Positions 27,301-42,300 of a stretch of 64,000 nucleotides of DNA are shown here, in pieces. A program made the position numbers and the translations under genes. The stretch comes from Micropterix aruncella (Eukaryota > Arthropoda > Insecta > Lepidoptera > Micropterigidae). The stretch is from positions 25,828,445 to 25,892,444 of the forward strand of contig OX155951.1 of the NCBI GenBank assembly GCA_944548615.1, in the 5' to 3' direction. Under the pieces are notes generated by a model, which was given only the letters and a program-made list of their open reading frames with translations, did not search any database and was not told where the DNA came from. The first letter of the stretch is position 1. Each line of letters starts with the position of its first letter.

Positions 27301-30300
27301 GCACACTATAGATGGCGCTTTAAACATACCTTTACGGTATCCTATCTCAAAATAAAAATGATTGTTTAAATGCTATTTACATAAAGATGTAATTTTTTAA
27401 TATGGTATACAGATTCCAATATGTAATAATTACGAACTACAAGCTCAGATAGACTAAAATATGGCATTCTATCTCTCCGTATTATTTCTGTGATGTAATC
27501 AGCCTATACATAAATGCGTTAGATGGCACCAATAATTGATTATTATAATTGTTATCATTAGTTAAATTATTGGGTTTTTATAATTAAATCAGTCCTTTTT
27601 AAAAAACCATTAATTATCAATGTTATTTAGAGATGAACCAATAAATTGCTATTAGTCTCGCAGTATGATGCTATCAGCGCCATCTGCATGTCGCCGGTGC
27701 AGAAGGGTTACCAAAACATACTATGACATTGAGCAATCTAATGCCATTAATAATCAATGGTAATATTTAAGTATATGGTAATAATATCGCTTCTAGAATA
27801 TAAAATAAATTACCTGTTTGTTTCGCCGCCATTAACAAAAATGGGAACGTACGATGATACAGTATCACGAGTACCGACGTCACACATACTTTGCTTCAAA
27901 TTTATAAATAAATCATCTTGAGGTAGCGGATCCAACAAAGAAATTTCTTCCCGAATATGAGACGACATATCAATTAATAACCACTTCAGTATCGTCAAGA
28001 TTTTCTTAGGAAGTTTCTGATCGATAGTTTTATCCTTTGCAATTCTCACCAGCGAAGACACAATATTTCTAAGAAAATCTCGAACCGCATAGATGGATTT
28101 CGGTATCAACTTGAGCAGCACTTTACGAAGGCCTTCGCACGCAATCAAACTGAGAAATTTATAATTTTCCACTGTGCTGTACTTCTCGATAATGTGCAAT
28201 AAGGTCTGACAACCAAAACGACATATAAAATGGTCGAGCTTTGTATCCAGCGGCAAAGCCTCGAAGAATATGTAGAAATGATGAAACGAAAGAATTTTCA
28301 TTTGTAAAAACATTTGATCATCAATCGCTTTCCACAAATCTAACAAAATTCCCTGTATTACAGATGGTTCGTTCTGGCACAAGTGTTTTAAAATATCTTT
28401 AGAGAAAATTTCCTGAAATAAAATGCAACATTAGTAATCAAAATATATAAAAAAGAAATAAAAATACTTACATTAAAATATGACATGATTAAGTCAAAAA
28501 TTGCAGTGGTGTAAAACGTTCCGTTCATCTTTGTAAGTGATATGGTTTCCTCGAAATTATTTTCAAAATGATGTCTATCAAATATATGTTTTACGCTGTA
28601 TTTTATAATCTTCTCAATATTCTTTTCATACGTCGATTTCAATTCATTTTCGGGGTAGATCTTAATGAATTTATTGAATGATTCCTTGGCACGGATAATG
28701 TAACGACTGTCTGGATGCCAAACGTCACTGCTCAAATCATGTTGAGAATGTAAATAATACGGTAATAACGTTGTTATGATAGAATGTATGCAATCCTAAA
28801 AATACAGTTTTTTTTTTAATAAACAAAAACCAATATTCATAGACATGTTGACAAAAACGAAGCCTACCGAAAATAGTTCCTTTTCCGATATCCTTAAATG
28901 CGTTGATATTCTAGTAAAAACTGTTTTTCTAATTTCATCTCTTGAAATTTTTAAATAAGCAGCAGAAACGATGACCTCTCTGTTGATCGCCATGAATTTA
29001 TCGATTGCGGGTACTTTCATCAAACCGCTTGGAAAATCCAAAATAGGATAATCCTTGTCCATCCAATGGTATAACACATATTCAAAGTTTTTTGTCATTA
29101 TTTCATGAGCGGCTGGTTTTATAATCTCCGGTGATTTGTAATAATCAGCGATGTTTGAAAATACTTTAATGATTAACGCATGATCAATCTGTTTAGACTT
29201 TGATAACTCTACGATTGTAGCGAGAGATTGAATACCCCAGGTCGGGTTATCCACAATGAGGCAGCTCAAAAATTGTAGAATTGTAAAAGTTCTATTAGCG
29301 CCTTCATCTTGGCTGATGTCACTTGCTAAGTTTGACTGAAATAAATTAGCTACGTTATACAGGATATTTAAAATAGATTATTTATTACAGAGCGCAAGAA
29401 ACCAAGTGTTACCAACTTCATTCTATATTCAAATATTGAATCCGCGATGACAGCAGTCTATTTTGAGCTTAAAAGTACTTTTATGCTTCTGGCTGTTTTT
29501 CGCTCTAATATAAAAAAATATTGATCATGCGTTTAAATGGATCATGCATGTTCATCGGTGATTATATCGAACAATGAGTTCAGTTAGCGCAGTTAAGCTT
29601 TTTAAAATAATGTACATTTGTATTATCCAAAATTATCAAAAATTGATAAAATGATGGCATCTTTTCTCAGTAACCACTTGATCCCTCACATTCTGTATAT
29701 AAACGGGAATTAAACTTACATCCACAATATATAAAAGAAGGAGTTTTTCAAAGATATCTTTATATTCGTTTTCTCCGCAGCCTCTTAGCAATTTTACAGA
29801 CACATAAATTGCGCAAATTCTGACGGAATGCAAAGGACTGGAGAGCGATTCGAAAACTTTTGCTCTTAACGGCAATACAGCAGCGCTCTTTATGTTGTGA
29901 ATTTTTTGAATGCAGTCGTATATCATTGCAATCATTTTCGGTTCATAGTATTCTTTTTCCATTTTTTTTATAAAGCCAGATAGCATTACTATAGTGTTAT
30001 TCTCGTCTCTTGCTTCACCGTTAGAAAAAATGTTTTCGATGATTCTTCTTAGTATGGTGAGTAATTGATAAGTAACATCGTTGGATCGATACAACTTTGT
30101 GCAGATGTGAAGTAATAAATTCAGGATTTTATCTGAAAACAGCCAGTTATTACTTTGTGACGTCAGACACATATAAAGGACCTTTGGACCAACCCACCAA
30201 CAGGGATGAGACTCGAGTGAAAGGATTTTTTTTGCGTTTTTTCATTTTATCCTACGGCAGCTCAATTCAGATGCATTTTAGACAATATTTAAGGCATTTA

Positions 30301-33300
30301 TTTTTATTGCCATTTCAACTATGTTTACAGAGAAAATATTCATTCAAAAAATTAAAAATAAAACTGCAATATAACAAATAATGCAATGATTACTCATAGT
30401 TGTTATTAGGAATTGAAATCCAGCTAAATTTTCGCTGGAACCAGCAATTTATAGATTTTTTTAGGAAATAAAACCTTTCTTTAAAGATTACTTACGAATC
30501 TTTTATTATTTAGACTGTTCACTACAAATCAGTAAAACTTCTTATTTAAATAGTAAACTACATTGATTCCCATACATTAATATCATCATCATACATCTAA
30601 GATAGGAGATACCCATTAATTTAACCAAACAACTAATTTGGTGGTCTCAGTTTATCACTAATTTTTACAATAAAATTGCTTAGCCTAACCTACTACTAAC
30701 CACTTAAAAACTAAAATTAGTTTAAAAACTCTTAAATATTAGACGTAGGGTAGATAGAGTATAGGTTATAAAATATTAGTTTTGCCTTGAAGTGTTTTAA
30801 AGGAATAAATAAAATAAGATAAATCACTTCGGAGGCCGAAAAATGCGCTGGATCCAGCTGGATTTCTGGATGAGGGATCTGTAATTGTAATTGCTAGTAT
30901 ATCACAAAACCGAATAGATGTTCAGTAATAAATATAAACTTGTCAAATTTGCTAAATGAGAGAAACCAAAATCAGCCAAAATTCAGTGATTCAAAATGAT
31001 GGTACAACAAAAATATAGTATACTATTTTTGGTTCAGGGCTTCGTTTCTGAGAAGAAACTACTTTTCGTCCAAAATTTTCTCTGCGAAAAGCTAAATCGG
31101 TTATATCATTTTCTTTGTAAGCCTTCGTTAGCAATAAAAAACATAAACTCAAATATTGTCACAAATTGTAGCAATATCTCAGTTCTGCAATTGATTTAAA
31201 ATGGGTCTCATCTCTGTCGGTTCTTGGTCCAGGCTTCATACAAGAGTGTACATAATCAGGCTTCATACATAAACTACTCACCGAAAGGAATATCATCAGC
31301 GCCATATGCAATATCACGTAGCATAGAAAGAAAAGTGGTGGTCTGTTTTGCATCGGTTAAATCGTGAAGTTGCTTGTCGAGGATGAACGATAATAACTCA
31401 TCTCTATAAGTGGACTGAAAGAAACAAAAGTGAGCCAAAAAGTCAAGACACAATGGGCGTATGCAGCCTCTAGGATCGTTCTCAAACGCGGGATCATCTT
31501 CATTCTCTTTGGCCATTATTCTGTTTGATATAATTGCAAACAAATCGGTATGGATGCATTTGGTAAGGCTTTCCCGAACGTTATCGTTGAATGTCTTCAT
31601 CTTAAAGAGACACTTTAGAGTGAGCAGGAATTCGCCATTACCGCCGTTTCGAGAGCCACTGCCTGACAGGAAATAATTTACTATGTTTCCTTGTGTCAAC
31701 AAGTTTACACATTGCATTGCTTTGTGCCACATTGCACACCGTGCCAAATCTTCAAAAGTAAGAATCTTCTTTTCGATCATAAGATTCAAGTAATGGAATA
31801 TGACTGAAAGGAATGTAAAAGAGCTCAAGTTTACATTTGTACGATTCTCCAAGCTGTCTTTCATTTCTTGAAGTTTCTTAATAATATCCGATATCAAACT
31901 ATCGTTGAAAGACTGGTGCACAGTAAGATGCGAACTCCTGAAGTTAGTCGATTTAACAGTTTGGGCTCTTTCTTCAATGTCATCTATTAGCAAACGATTT
32001 TCAAAATCAGTCAACAACAAGTTTTCCTCCATCGTAAACGCCATATCTTTCATGAAGTTCTTCTCAGGTCGTATTTCCATATCTAAAAATGTGACGCTTT
32101 CCACAGTGATCAATCGTAAGAGTAATTGAGCAATTTTCTCCACTTTAAATGTTTTAATATTAGAGGTTAATATCCATTTCACCATATTCTGTCTCAATTC
32201 TGGGTCATTTAACTCATGACCGGATCTTTCAAATATTACATTGAGAGTTTCTACGCTCGGATCCGTTAGCTTTATAGTAGCATCTTTATATAGTTTAAGC
32301 AGTAAAGTTAAAGACGCTGAATCGATTCTGTCGTGTTTTATAATTTTTTGGATCACACTATGGCTAGTCTGAATTGTGGAGTCGTTGTGTATATCTGTAT
32401 TAAGATTCCTGAAAAAAAATTAATATTAAGCCATTCTTTATTTTCTTCAAGGTTTGATTTAGATCATGGGATGAAGCCGACACAGTCGGCATTGTTGGAC
32501 GGTTGGCATTGGTGGACGGTTAGGATTGGTGGCATTAGCATTGGTGGCATTGGTGGACGGTTGGGATTAATGGCATTGGTAGACGGCAGCCGCTGCAGAG
32601 CGCCACGCATCGGGCAGTATTGCAGTTGGCTGCATCACAGACGGATTTTGCATTATTGTATTTTTGTCACTGAACATCGACTTTAATAGTAATTGAAGTC
32701 GAGTTCTTGTCATTAAAATACAATGAAACCTCACTCAATCTATCGTTTTTGCAAAGACTTACAAAAAAAACTAAAAATGCACGAAAGAGGTGGGATCTTT
32801 AAAAAACAGTAGTTTCAGTACCTAATTTTTATCTTAATAAAACTACATTATGACAAAAAAAATATACAAATTGAAGAAGTGGATAAAATGACCACAGCGC
32901 GATGGTTTAGAAATTTAAGAAAGTCCTTTATCGTGCATCGGACGCAGATGATCAGCGTGATGACATGGGAATTTCCTAAAAATCATACAATAAAGTCGAC
33001 ATTCCGCTGGTTAGCCGGTTTTCGAGAATTTTATAAAGGTTTTGGCCAATAAACATATGTCGTCGTCGTATCGCATCATGCCTGTGCTTCAGAATGACGT
33101 CATGAGAATTTCCTGATGAACTAGGAACTATCCAAAGAAAGAGTTTCAGGTGCGTTAAGAATTTCGTAACAGAATTGTCCACGTCCGTATTGAGTAAATT
33201 ACGATCGATTGAGTAAATTACCCCGATAAATTGCGTTCTTATAAACGATCGTTCCGATAAAATGATGCATTGCAGAACGATGGCTAGGACTTATTTTTCT

Positions 33301-36300
33301 GTCTTTTACATGGGATTTGGGGCCTTACCAAATAAACGGTACATGCGGGAAAACGAAGATTCAGGGAATAATAGATCAAGATTTGACTGTACTTTTTTAT
33401 ATATTTTATTAATTGATTTTGCAGGTCATTAAAGCTTTCTCAGCTATTCTGTGACTGGTCAGTATAAAGGTGAAGCCCTCCAAATGTTTTTACCTTGGCC
33501 TCAGCCGCATACACAAAATTTACCTCATATGACCCCAAATTGATCTATAAGGGCTCGCAGTCTACCATTTGTCATCGCATAAAGTCATGACTAATTCATG
33601 AGGATGTAAAGATGACAAAACCTTTCAAAAACACTTACCTCAAGCAGGCGCCCCAAATTTTTCCAATGTATTGCTGACCAGCAGATTTTGGCATATCGAT
33701 GAATGTCTCAGATATATTTATGAAAAAAATCCATTCGGCTCCTAAGTCTTCAGATAATAACATTGGAGAAAAAGAGTTCCGCAGCTGTGTAATTTCATGA
33801 ACATTTAAAGTTTCTCCATATTTCGACATATACTTTTGCAATATTCTCAACCTAAAATAGCATTAATTTGTAAATTATGATATGAATACTCTCATGTGGA
33901 GAGTCGCTAGGGTTGCCAAATGTCCGGTTTTTGACCGGGCAGTCCGGTTTTTTTATGTCTGCGCTGTTAAGAAAATCATGGTAAACTGTACAATAAAAAT
34001 TCTGTGTTACATCTGGCGCTTGCGCTTCGGCCGATAACTAACAAGTAAGAACTAGGATTGTGACAATCCTAGTTCCTTGCCCAGGCTGTAAATCAATTGA
34101 TTGGGTTATGCTCATGATCTCCATAGAAGCAGCAAACCCCGCCTAAAAACATTTATGAAGAACTGGCTGCGTTTCAAAGTGCAGTCCCTTTATTTAAAGG
34201 GAACTTCCTTAATATGTGGTGCAATTATTTTTATTATGAAGCAGCAGATGAAGCGAAATTTGTTGAAATTGTACATTTGTAGTAATCCTATATGTGATGC
34301 TTTTGTGAAACGAATCTTTAGCATCATGGGAAATGCATGGACAGACGAAAGAAATCGTCCCGCAGTAAACTCTGTAAAAAGTGAATTGTGTATTTTCTTT
34401 AATGTAAGTACCAGTTGCACTGAATTCAAAGATGCCATCTCAGACAATAAACCTTTATTAACCCCTCGCGGCCCGCGGTTTGAATTTTAATGTGTGCCTT
34501 ACGGCCCGTAAGAAATTCGCGAGTCTCAAAAAAAAGATGGCGTTTCAGAAAAAAAACGATTACTCCGAAACTGTCACACCGATCGTCTAAAAAAGACCTG
34601 TTTTATGTTCCTATTGAAATTTGCTATTAGATATTTGTAACGTCGTTATGTAAAGCAATAAAGATTATTCATAATTATTAGTCAAAGTTGTACTAACATA
34701 ATTAGCGGTCGGCCTCGCCTGGCCATTTCGGGCCGTCTGGGGTTCGACGGTAAATATCAATTCTGGACGTTTCGGGCCGTCTGGTACGCGAGGGGTTAAA
34801 AGCAGTGGCATCGAATGCTAAAATCGAATGCCACGTCAATGCGTGGTTTCTGTTAGGTTGGCACTTTTGTCTCGAATTGTAGCTAACTTCACTTCAATCT
34901 GCAAATTCATTATTGCCATTCATAACTGCCAGTGATCAGTGTTGCCAACTTAGGCGATATGTCGCCATTTAGACTACCTCGAATGGGTTATCGGCGACCG
35001 AAAAATACCAAAAATCGCCTGTCACCGATTTCGGCTACACCAGTTGTTCGATTTTAATTTGTGCGGTGCAAAGATTTTACTTATTTTTAAGACAATGGTG
35101 CGGAACATATGGGTAACTTGTAATGTTTTTAAATAAATAATTACCCCGTTGTTAACCTTAAGTTGTTATGGTTTAGTTTAATGCCCGCTCCACACATTGA
35201 CCAGCGTTGGCCGCATCGCCAATGTCTCTCTCGCTCTTTCCCATATATTTTTCTGACGTCACAGTGGTGCCGACTCGCTTCCACCTTAGCAATATTTGCC
35301 GACATTTGCCAATGTATGAGCGGGCATAATATTATGTAATTGTTTTTTGCAATGTAAGGATGTAATTTGTTTTTGCAAACTTTCTGTGTAAAAGTTTAAA
35401 GTAGTTATGAAATTTTGTTTTTTGCATAATGTAGTTATGATAGATAATTGGTCATATTACATTGTACATTTATTTATGGTTCGTGGTAACATGTTCATAA
35501 ATATAGTAGCTGTATACAAAATGGTAATCTTGGTATCTACTAGGTAATTTTGTTCAATTTTATCGTACAATCTTATTCCAACCAATGTTTTTTTTTATGT
35601 ACTAATCTTGGTATTTTTAAAAAACCTATGTTCTGCAATCCTTTTCATTGGCAAAAAAAGGCTTTTTTGCAAAACGGCTACTTTAGGCTATCTTTTCTGT
35701 TGACATCGGTGACTATTCAAGTCTAGTACTTGGCAACACTGGCAGTGATTCAAGCGTGTTTTGAAAAAATTAGGAGCATAGTTTAGTTATTAGTTAAAGA
35801 TTGTTCATTCGCCGTCAATTTCAAAATGGAACATGAAAAAAACATTTTTGTCATATTTTATTTTAATAATTCCGAAATGGAAAACACGCATTGTAGTTAT
35901 GAAAAGTTATGTGCTGTATATGGGGAAGACGCCTTAAAACAATGGCAGTGTCAAAATTGGTTTGCTAAATTTGGGTCTTGCATATTTGATGTTGCTATAA
36001 TGCCATGTTCAGGAAGGATAACTGAAGTTGATGATGACAAAATAAAGGTGTTGATTGAAACCAATCGGCGTTGAAATGGCCGAGCGTCTTAACATAGCAA
36101 ATGCAAGCGCATCATGCAAATGCAACATGCAACACGCAAATGCATCATTTAAAACAACTTGGATATGTCACTAAGCTCGATATTTGGGTACCACATGATG
36201 GCAAAGTAATCCATATTACTAAGCACATTAACATCTACGATTTTCTCTTTAAAAGTGAAGAAAACGATCCATTTTTGAAAAGTATAATAACATGTGACAA

Positions 36301-39300
36301 AAAGTAGATCATCTACAGCAATGTAGAACGAAATAGGTAGCGGAGCAATCAAAATGAACCTGCTCAAAGCACTTCAAAAGCAGATATCTACCAAAGGAGA
36401 TTATGCTGCCAATCTGGTAGAATTTCAAAGGTGTTGTGTATTTTGAACTCATTGCAAGGTACCAAACCATAAATTCGGATATGTACTGTCGTCAGATGGC
36501 TAAATTAGTTAATGCAATCGAGAGGAAACATTCAGAATTAGTGAAACATAAAGGTGTTGTGTTTTACCACGATAACGCTAGACCATGTACAAGTTTGGTC
36601 TATCACCAGAAATTGATGCAATTAGGATGGGATTTGTTACCACATCCACCATATTCACCAGACCTGGCCCCATTAGATAACCGATTGCTATAGTCCTTGC
36701 AAAACAACTTGGGCGGTAAAACCTTTACTGTTAAAGAGGATGTCTCATCGTACTTGGAGCAGTTTTTTGCTGAGAAAGATAAAAACTTCTTTGAGCGCAG
36801 AATCATGAAGTTGCCCAAAAGATGGCAAAAAGTAATCGAACAAAATGGAAAATATATTGTTTATTAAAGTTTTTGTTGGTAATGAAAAAATTACCTTTCA
36901 TTTACATAGAAAAAAACGCAATGACTTTTTGAACGACCCAATGTAAGGCAAATAGATTAACTGTTAATTTGGCATTTGATGATACTTAGTAAAAAATTAG
37001 TTACTAACTTTAAGCTTTTTAGTGACTTCCAGTGAACTAATGTCAAATCAATACTAATATTATAAAGAGGTAAAGTTTGTGATGTTGTAGGAAGTAATCT
37101 CTGGATCTAATGGACCGATTTTGATTATTCTTTTACCAATAGAAAGCCACGTTATTTGTGAGTGTCATAGACTATGTATTAATCCGAAAAATGAAAAGAT
37201 TTTCTCGTGGTAGTCGGATTTCCAATATAAGTCGGAAAAAACGGTCGAATGAAAACGTTTCTAACGAACGCTGCCTTTACTGCATATAATTTCTTATTTC
37301 TTTTACTGCATATAATTTCACTTTTACTGCATAAATGGTTAAAGAGATAAGACACTCACAAATAAGACACTCACAAGAAGACACTCACAAAAAACGGTAA
37401 TATAGTCAAATTGCCATTCAAATACATACCTACATACATATGCAGTAAAAATAAAACCCTTCTTTTGGCAGTCAGGAAATAAATCATAGCACTCAGTACT
37501 AACCAAACCACACTCATAATTTCATCACAAGTAAAAAGTTTTACCGCCCAACGAAGTGGGCATGGGTCAGCTAGTTTTAAATAAAATAAAACATGTCTTG
37601 TTTTTTTTCCCCAACACATCTGGCAACCCTAAGAGTCACAGCAATAATTGTCAGAGGAAAAATGCTTACCAAGGATAATGAAGTGTGAGGGAATGGCTAA
37701 TCAAATCCAAGAAAGACTCGAGCGAAAGATTCTGCTCGAGGCGAATTCTCTTCTCTGGTCGTTCCGATTCATTTGAATGAAATATCTGGAAACAGATTTG
37801 GTTCAAAATACAATGTTATATTCATTATGCATTTACTATATTCTATATTTAATGCTTACTACATGACAACCATCCACAGCTAGAGTCAAAAACTCATCTG
37901 GAACATCTCTATCCCTTCTCATGCCTAAACGCTCTGCTCCCTCGATGCTTTTATTCAAAAAGATCGATTCCGCTATAATTAAATCTCGAATTTGCCTCAA
38001 GTGCGATTTCCACACTGGCCAATTTGCGGCAAAACTGCCTTTTTCCAAATCCAGTCTTCCGTTAGGGTGATGAATATTAATTGCCAAGTTTAAGGCGCGA
38101 AAGACGAGAACCTTTTTTTCCTTATTAGTATCAGTTGTCTTGGAATAGTAAGTCATAATAACTGGTACGATCGATTCTGAGAAATTACAAACCGCCAGCC
38201 GACTCTCAGTTGCGACCTGAAACATTAACATAAATAAATGTAGCAACCTACAGTGGGTGGCCATCACGTTAGGACCGCCACGCGATTTCGGTACTAATTG
38301 ACATATTTCAATATTCCTAAATTTTTAAACTGTAGCTTTCTGTAGTCCACATTATTTATTTTAATAAATAAAAATAAATAGATCATTTTCTCTAATTTAA
38401 CGCTCAATATTATTTCCGATAAATAGCATGAGCCATGTCATTATTCAAGTAAATATTTACTTCAAAATAATATTATTTTGATATATTTTTATATATTTGA
38501 TTATGTTAAAAAACAATTTGAAGTCATAAAAGACCACTTAACATTACGAGGTGCTACCCAAAAGTTCAGGGAATTTGAATGTCGCGTGCGAACCATTGGT
38601 GATACGACCTGCGGCCGCTAGATGTGGCTAACAGTACTCTTTATGAATCAGTGTCCCAATGGCTGTGCAGCTGAGTGGATGCATTGTTGAGTTTGGTGCG
38701 TTTGTGTAACATTGTGTTTTAGTGTATCGGCGATTTTCTAAATGGCAGATTTTAAATAGTAAAGAACCTGCATCTCAATAAGCTCAGCGCTTGGACATCG
38801 GAACTCTTAATGCTGCCTTGGCTCCTAACTCTTAATGCTGAAAAATGTGTTGTTCTTCATGTCGGTAAAAAGAACCCTAAGCAGCCGTACTTTCTGGAAA
38901 ACACCAGTCTTAGTGCTGTGAAATCACAAAGGGATCTTGGTGTAATGGTCACCGAAGACCTAAAATGGGAAGAAAACGTGACTGCATTGTAAAGAAAGCA
39001 AACTCTCTATTGTTCCTAATTCAAAAAGATTTTCACCATATCACAGAGAAACTGATGCTGAAAATTTATAAGTCATGTAAGACCCATTTTGGAACACGCC
39101 TATCAGATCTGGAATCCATACTTTAGGAAGGATATCGATCTTCTAGAGAAGGTCCAGCGAAGAGCGACTAAATTGCCTTTTAACTTGAAGCATCTAATAT
39201 ACGAGAAAAGATTGTCGGCTCTCGGTTTGACCACTCTGGAGCAACGCAGGGCATGGGGCGACTTAATTGAGATATATAAGATCCTGGGTTGTAGACTATC

Positions 39301-42300
39301 TACACCATGAACACTAACACACATCTGCGTGGGCATCATCTGAAACTCCAGCGAGAATCATTCCATTCAAATCCCAAGAAACATTTCCTCAGTAGTAGAG
39401 TGGTAAACAAATGGAATGCTCTCCCAAGTGGTGATCAATGCCAAAAGTGTCAATGACTTTAAAAATAAACTGGACTTATTCCACAGAAATTGTAATGCAA
39501 GCACGGACTTAGGCACATCAGTTTAAGCTGCCTGCCTGTTAAATATATAATTATAATAATAATAATAATAATCCAATTTTGCTTCAATTTTGGTTAATCT
39601 GTCAATGGGAAGTTCTATTGTGAAGTTTTGAAGCGGATACGCGTAAGCATTAGGCGCAAACATTCAGATCAGTGGGCTAACAACAGCTGGGTTCTGCGCC
39701 ATGACAATGAACCCGCGCACACATCGCTAATCGTATGGAATTTTTTGCCTTCCAAAAACATGGTAGTGATTCCCCACTCACCCTATCCGCCTGATCTCGC
39801 CCCGTGCGACTTTTTTCTTTTTCTCAAAATAAAATTTCAATTGAGAGGCCGTCATTTTAACACAATTAAGGATATCCAGAAAGAAACGCTGAATGTGCTT
39901 CGAGCACTAACACTTGCAGACTTCCAGGAATGCATGGAATCCTGGAAAAAACGCTGGGATCGCTGAATCAATGCCCAAGGGTACTATTTTGAAGGAGACA
40001 GTGGAAATTAAAAGTTATGATAAGCTATCTTATTTTTATGGTAAAATTCCCTGAACTTTTGGGTAGTGCCTTGTATATTATATTAATAGAAGAATATCAC
40101 AATTACGAAATAATAAACAAGTTAAATATTGCAATAAGCCAATTATTGAATATTATGGTTTTTCGTTGCAAGTCTGGCAACACTAGCACAGAACTGTCAC
40201 AATAAATGTTTGTAACCTCAAACTGAGTCGCTGTGTTTTTTCTCTCATCGCGTCCCGTTTTCATTTTTGCTAGGACTTTAATTTACGCGGAACTTCCTGA
40301 CTGGAACAATTCAACAGGTTATGGGCCCAGCTCACGACGACTGTGTAAAGAAAAGTGCAAATGCTGAAAACGCGGTTTTCGCGACTGAAATAGTGCAAGC
40401 GGAGAAAGTGACTATTCTGGTGAATCGTTTTAAATCGCGTGGAATAATTCAACTGAATTAGTGCGATTTTAGATAAACGGACAAAAACAAAAGTGTCATT
40501 TCGTTTTGTGCGGTATTTTTTAGTGGGTGCAGCGATTACTTTTGAGGTTAGAATCAGCAATTTTTCTGTCTGAAAAACTGTGGTGCGTCGATAGCTGTTT
40601 TTTGTGCGTGATTTCATCATCGCGTGGTACAAGGAAAACGTTTTTCTCAACGCGCAGTTTTCGGGAGCGAGTTTCTTTTGGATTGAAATTGAAAAGTTTT
40701 TTTCGGAAAATTTCAAATCCGGCAATTCGAAAACAGAAGAAATGGAAGGTGATCGAATAAATATCGAAAAATTGGAAGGTGTCGGTGAGTCTTGCAATTG
40801 GCTGACATGGAAATTCCAAATGCGTCAAATTCTGGAGGACAATGAATTATTCGATATTGTCGATGGAGCCGAAGAGAAGCCAACGGCTGCAGAGCCGGAC
40901 TATGCAACAAAAATCGTCGTTTGGAAGAAGAAAGACGCCAAATCGAGACGAATCATTTCGACAGCATGCAGAAGGCAGGCGGTAATGCAAATTATGACCT
41001 GTGCGACAGCAAACGAGATGTGGGAAATGCTCAGAGGAACCTATGAGCATACATCGAAGGCAAACACACTACTTTTGCAACAAAAGTATTACAGTTATGC
41101 GAAGAAGGCAGGAGATGATATTGCGACGTTCTTATCGAAATTAATGGAAATTGTGCAACAGCTGCGAGATCAAAAGGAGACCATATCCGATTCCATGGTA
41201 ATTTCGAAAATTTTAATAACGTTACCTGCTGAATTCAATCATTTTCACAGTGCATGGGAATCTGCAAGTTCTGAAAGTCAAACTTTGACAAATCTGCGAG
41301 CGCGATTAATGGCAGAAGAGCTTCGCCTGAAATCGCAGGGACAAGTCGAAGAGGTGGAAGCGCTGATAGCTAAGCGAACTTTTCCCAAGAAAACCTACAA
41401 CATCAAAAAGGGAAATTCGTCGAACAGCAACAACAAATTGACGAATAAAAGCGACAAACCGAAAGGCAAGTGCTTTAAGTGCGGAAAAGGAGGTCATTGG
41501 AAGCGGGACTGCCCAGAGAAGAAGCATAGCTCTGACGAGAAACGAGAAGATGGCTCGGTCGACGCGTTCATTTGTCACTCAGCGACGAGTGGAGACAAAG
41601 ACACTTGGATATTAGATTCAGGGGCAACTGATCACATGAGTCACCGGCGCGATTGGTTCGAGAATTTCACTGAAATATCCAAACAAGTGAAGATAGGTAA
41701 TGGCGATAGAATTGTGGCTCGAGGCAAAGGCGACATCAGCATTCACGCTTTCAATGGCAATGATTGGATTCGCAAGCGAGTCATGGGAGTTCTATTCGTA
41801 CCGGATCTTCAGATGAATTTATTTTCATCAGGAAAGGTGACAGATCATGGACATCAGCTGAGCATGGACAACAAACGTTGCGAACTGCTGAAAAACGGAA
41901 ACGTAGTTGCAGTGGGAGTTCGTAGAAACGGTTTGTTCCAGATGCTGTTCAAGGTGAATCAGATTTCACGAATCGAGGCTACAACAAACGCAAATAAATA
42001 TGATGTAAATGATGAGGATGTAGAGGAACTCTTTACTCCAGAGGAACGCGAGGAACGTGGTGCGATATGCGACCTTGACAACAGAAATGTCATAAATCGG
42101 CGTTTGCGCGATCGAAACACAATTACAGCAGCGAAGCGTTTGACATATTTCGCATCGGGACATCATTCGGCAATGTTAGCAGTCACCGAAGAGCCAAGAA
42201 CTTTTGAAGAGGCGATTAAATCGAGTGACCACCGACAGTGGAAACAGGCCATGAACGAGGAGTACGATTCGCTCATTATAAATCGTACGTGGACTTTGGT

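Larger units (their letters stand above)
34853..36941 (+). mobile_element. Decayed mariner inside hAT #1, itself interrupted by hAT #2
   Basis: The right end is the complement of TTGGGTCGTTCAAAAAGTCA. The probable left end is TTAGGTTGGCACTTTTGTC at 34853. With the hAT #2 insertion removed the length is about 1.28 kb, the standard mariner size. The left end is less certain than the right. Confidence 0.7.
33900..37639 (+). mobile_element. hAT transposon #1, host of a nested cluster, in ATM intron 6
   Basis: The ends TAGGGTTGCCAAATGT (33908) and ACATCTGGCAACCCTA (to 37631) are flanked by 8-bp duplications AGAGTCGC and AGAGTCAC, the hAT signature. It carries a C-terminal transposase piece and has received four direct or nested insertions. 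Without it the intron would be about 86 bp. Confidence 0.85.
38545..40075 (+). mobile_element. mariner element with a LINE fragment inside
   Basis: The ends CGAGGTGCTACCCAAAAGTT and the complement CAAGGCACTACCCAAAAGTT are flanked by TA (38545-38546, 40074-40075). The transposase reading starts MADFK at 38742 and hits a stop and the LINE. The 3' part resumes at about 39573. Confidence 0.82.

Noticed and set aside
37322..37395. Repeated AGACACTCACAA and TTTTACTGCATA units, CRISPR-like at first sight
   Set aside because: Too few and too short with no constant spacers; internal tandem repeats of a Helitron in a eukaryotic genome.
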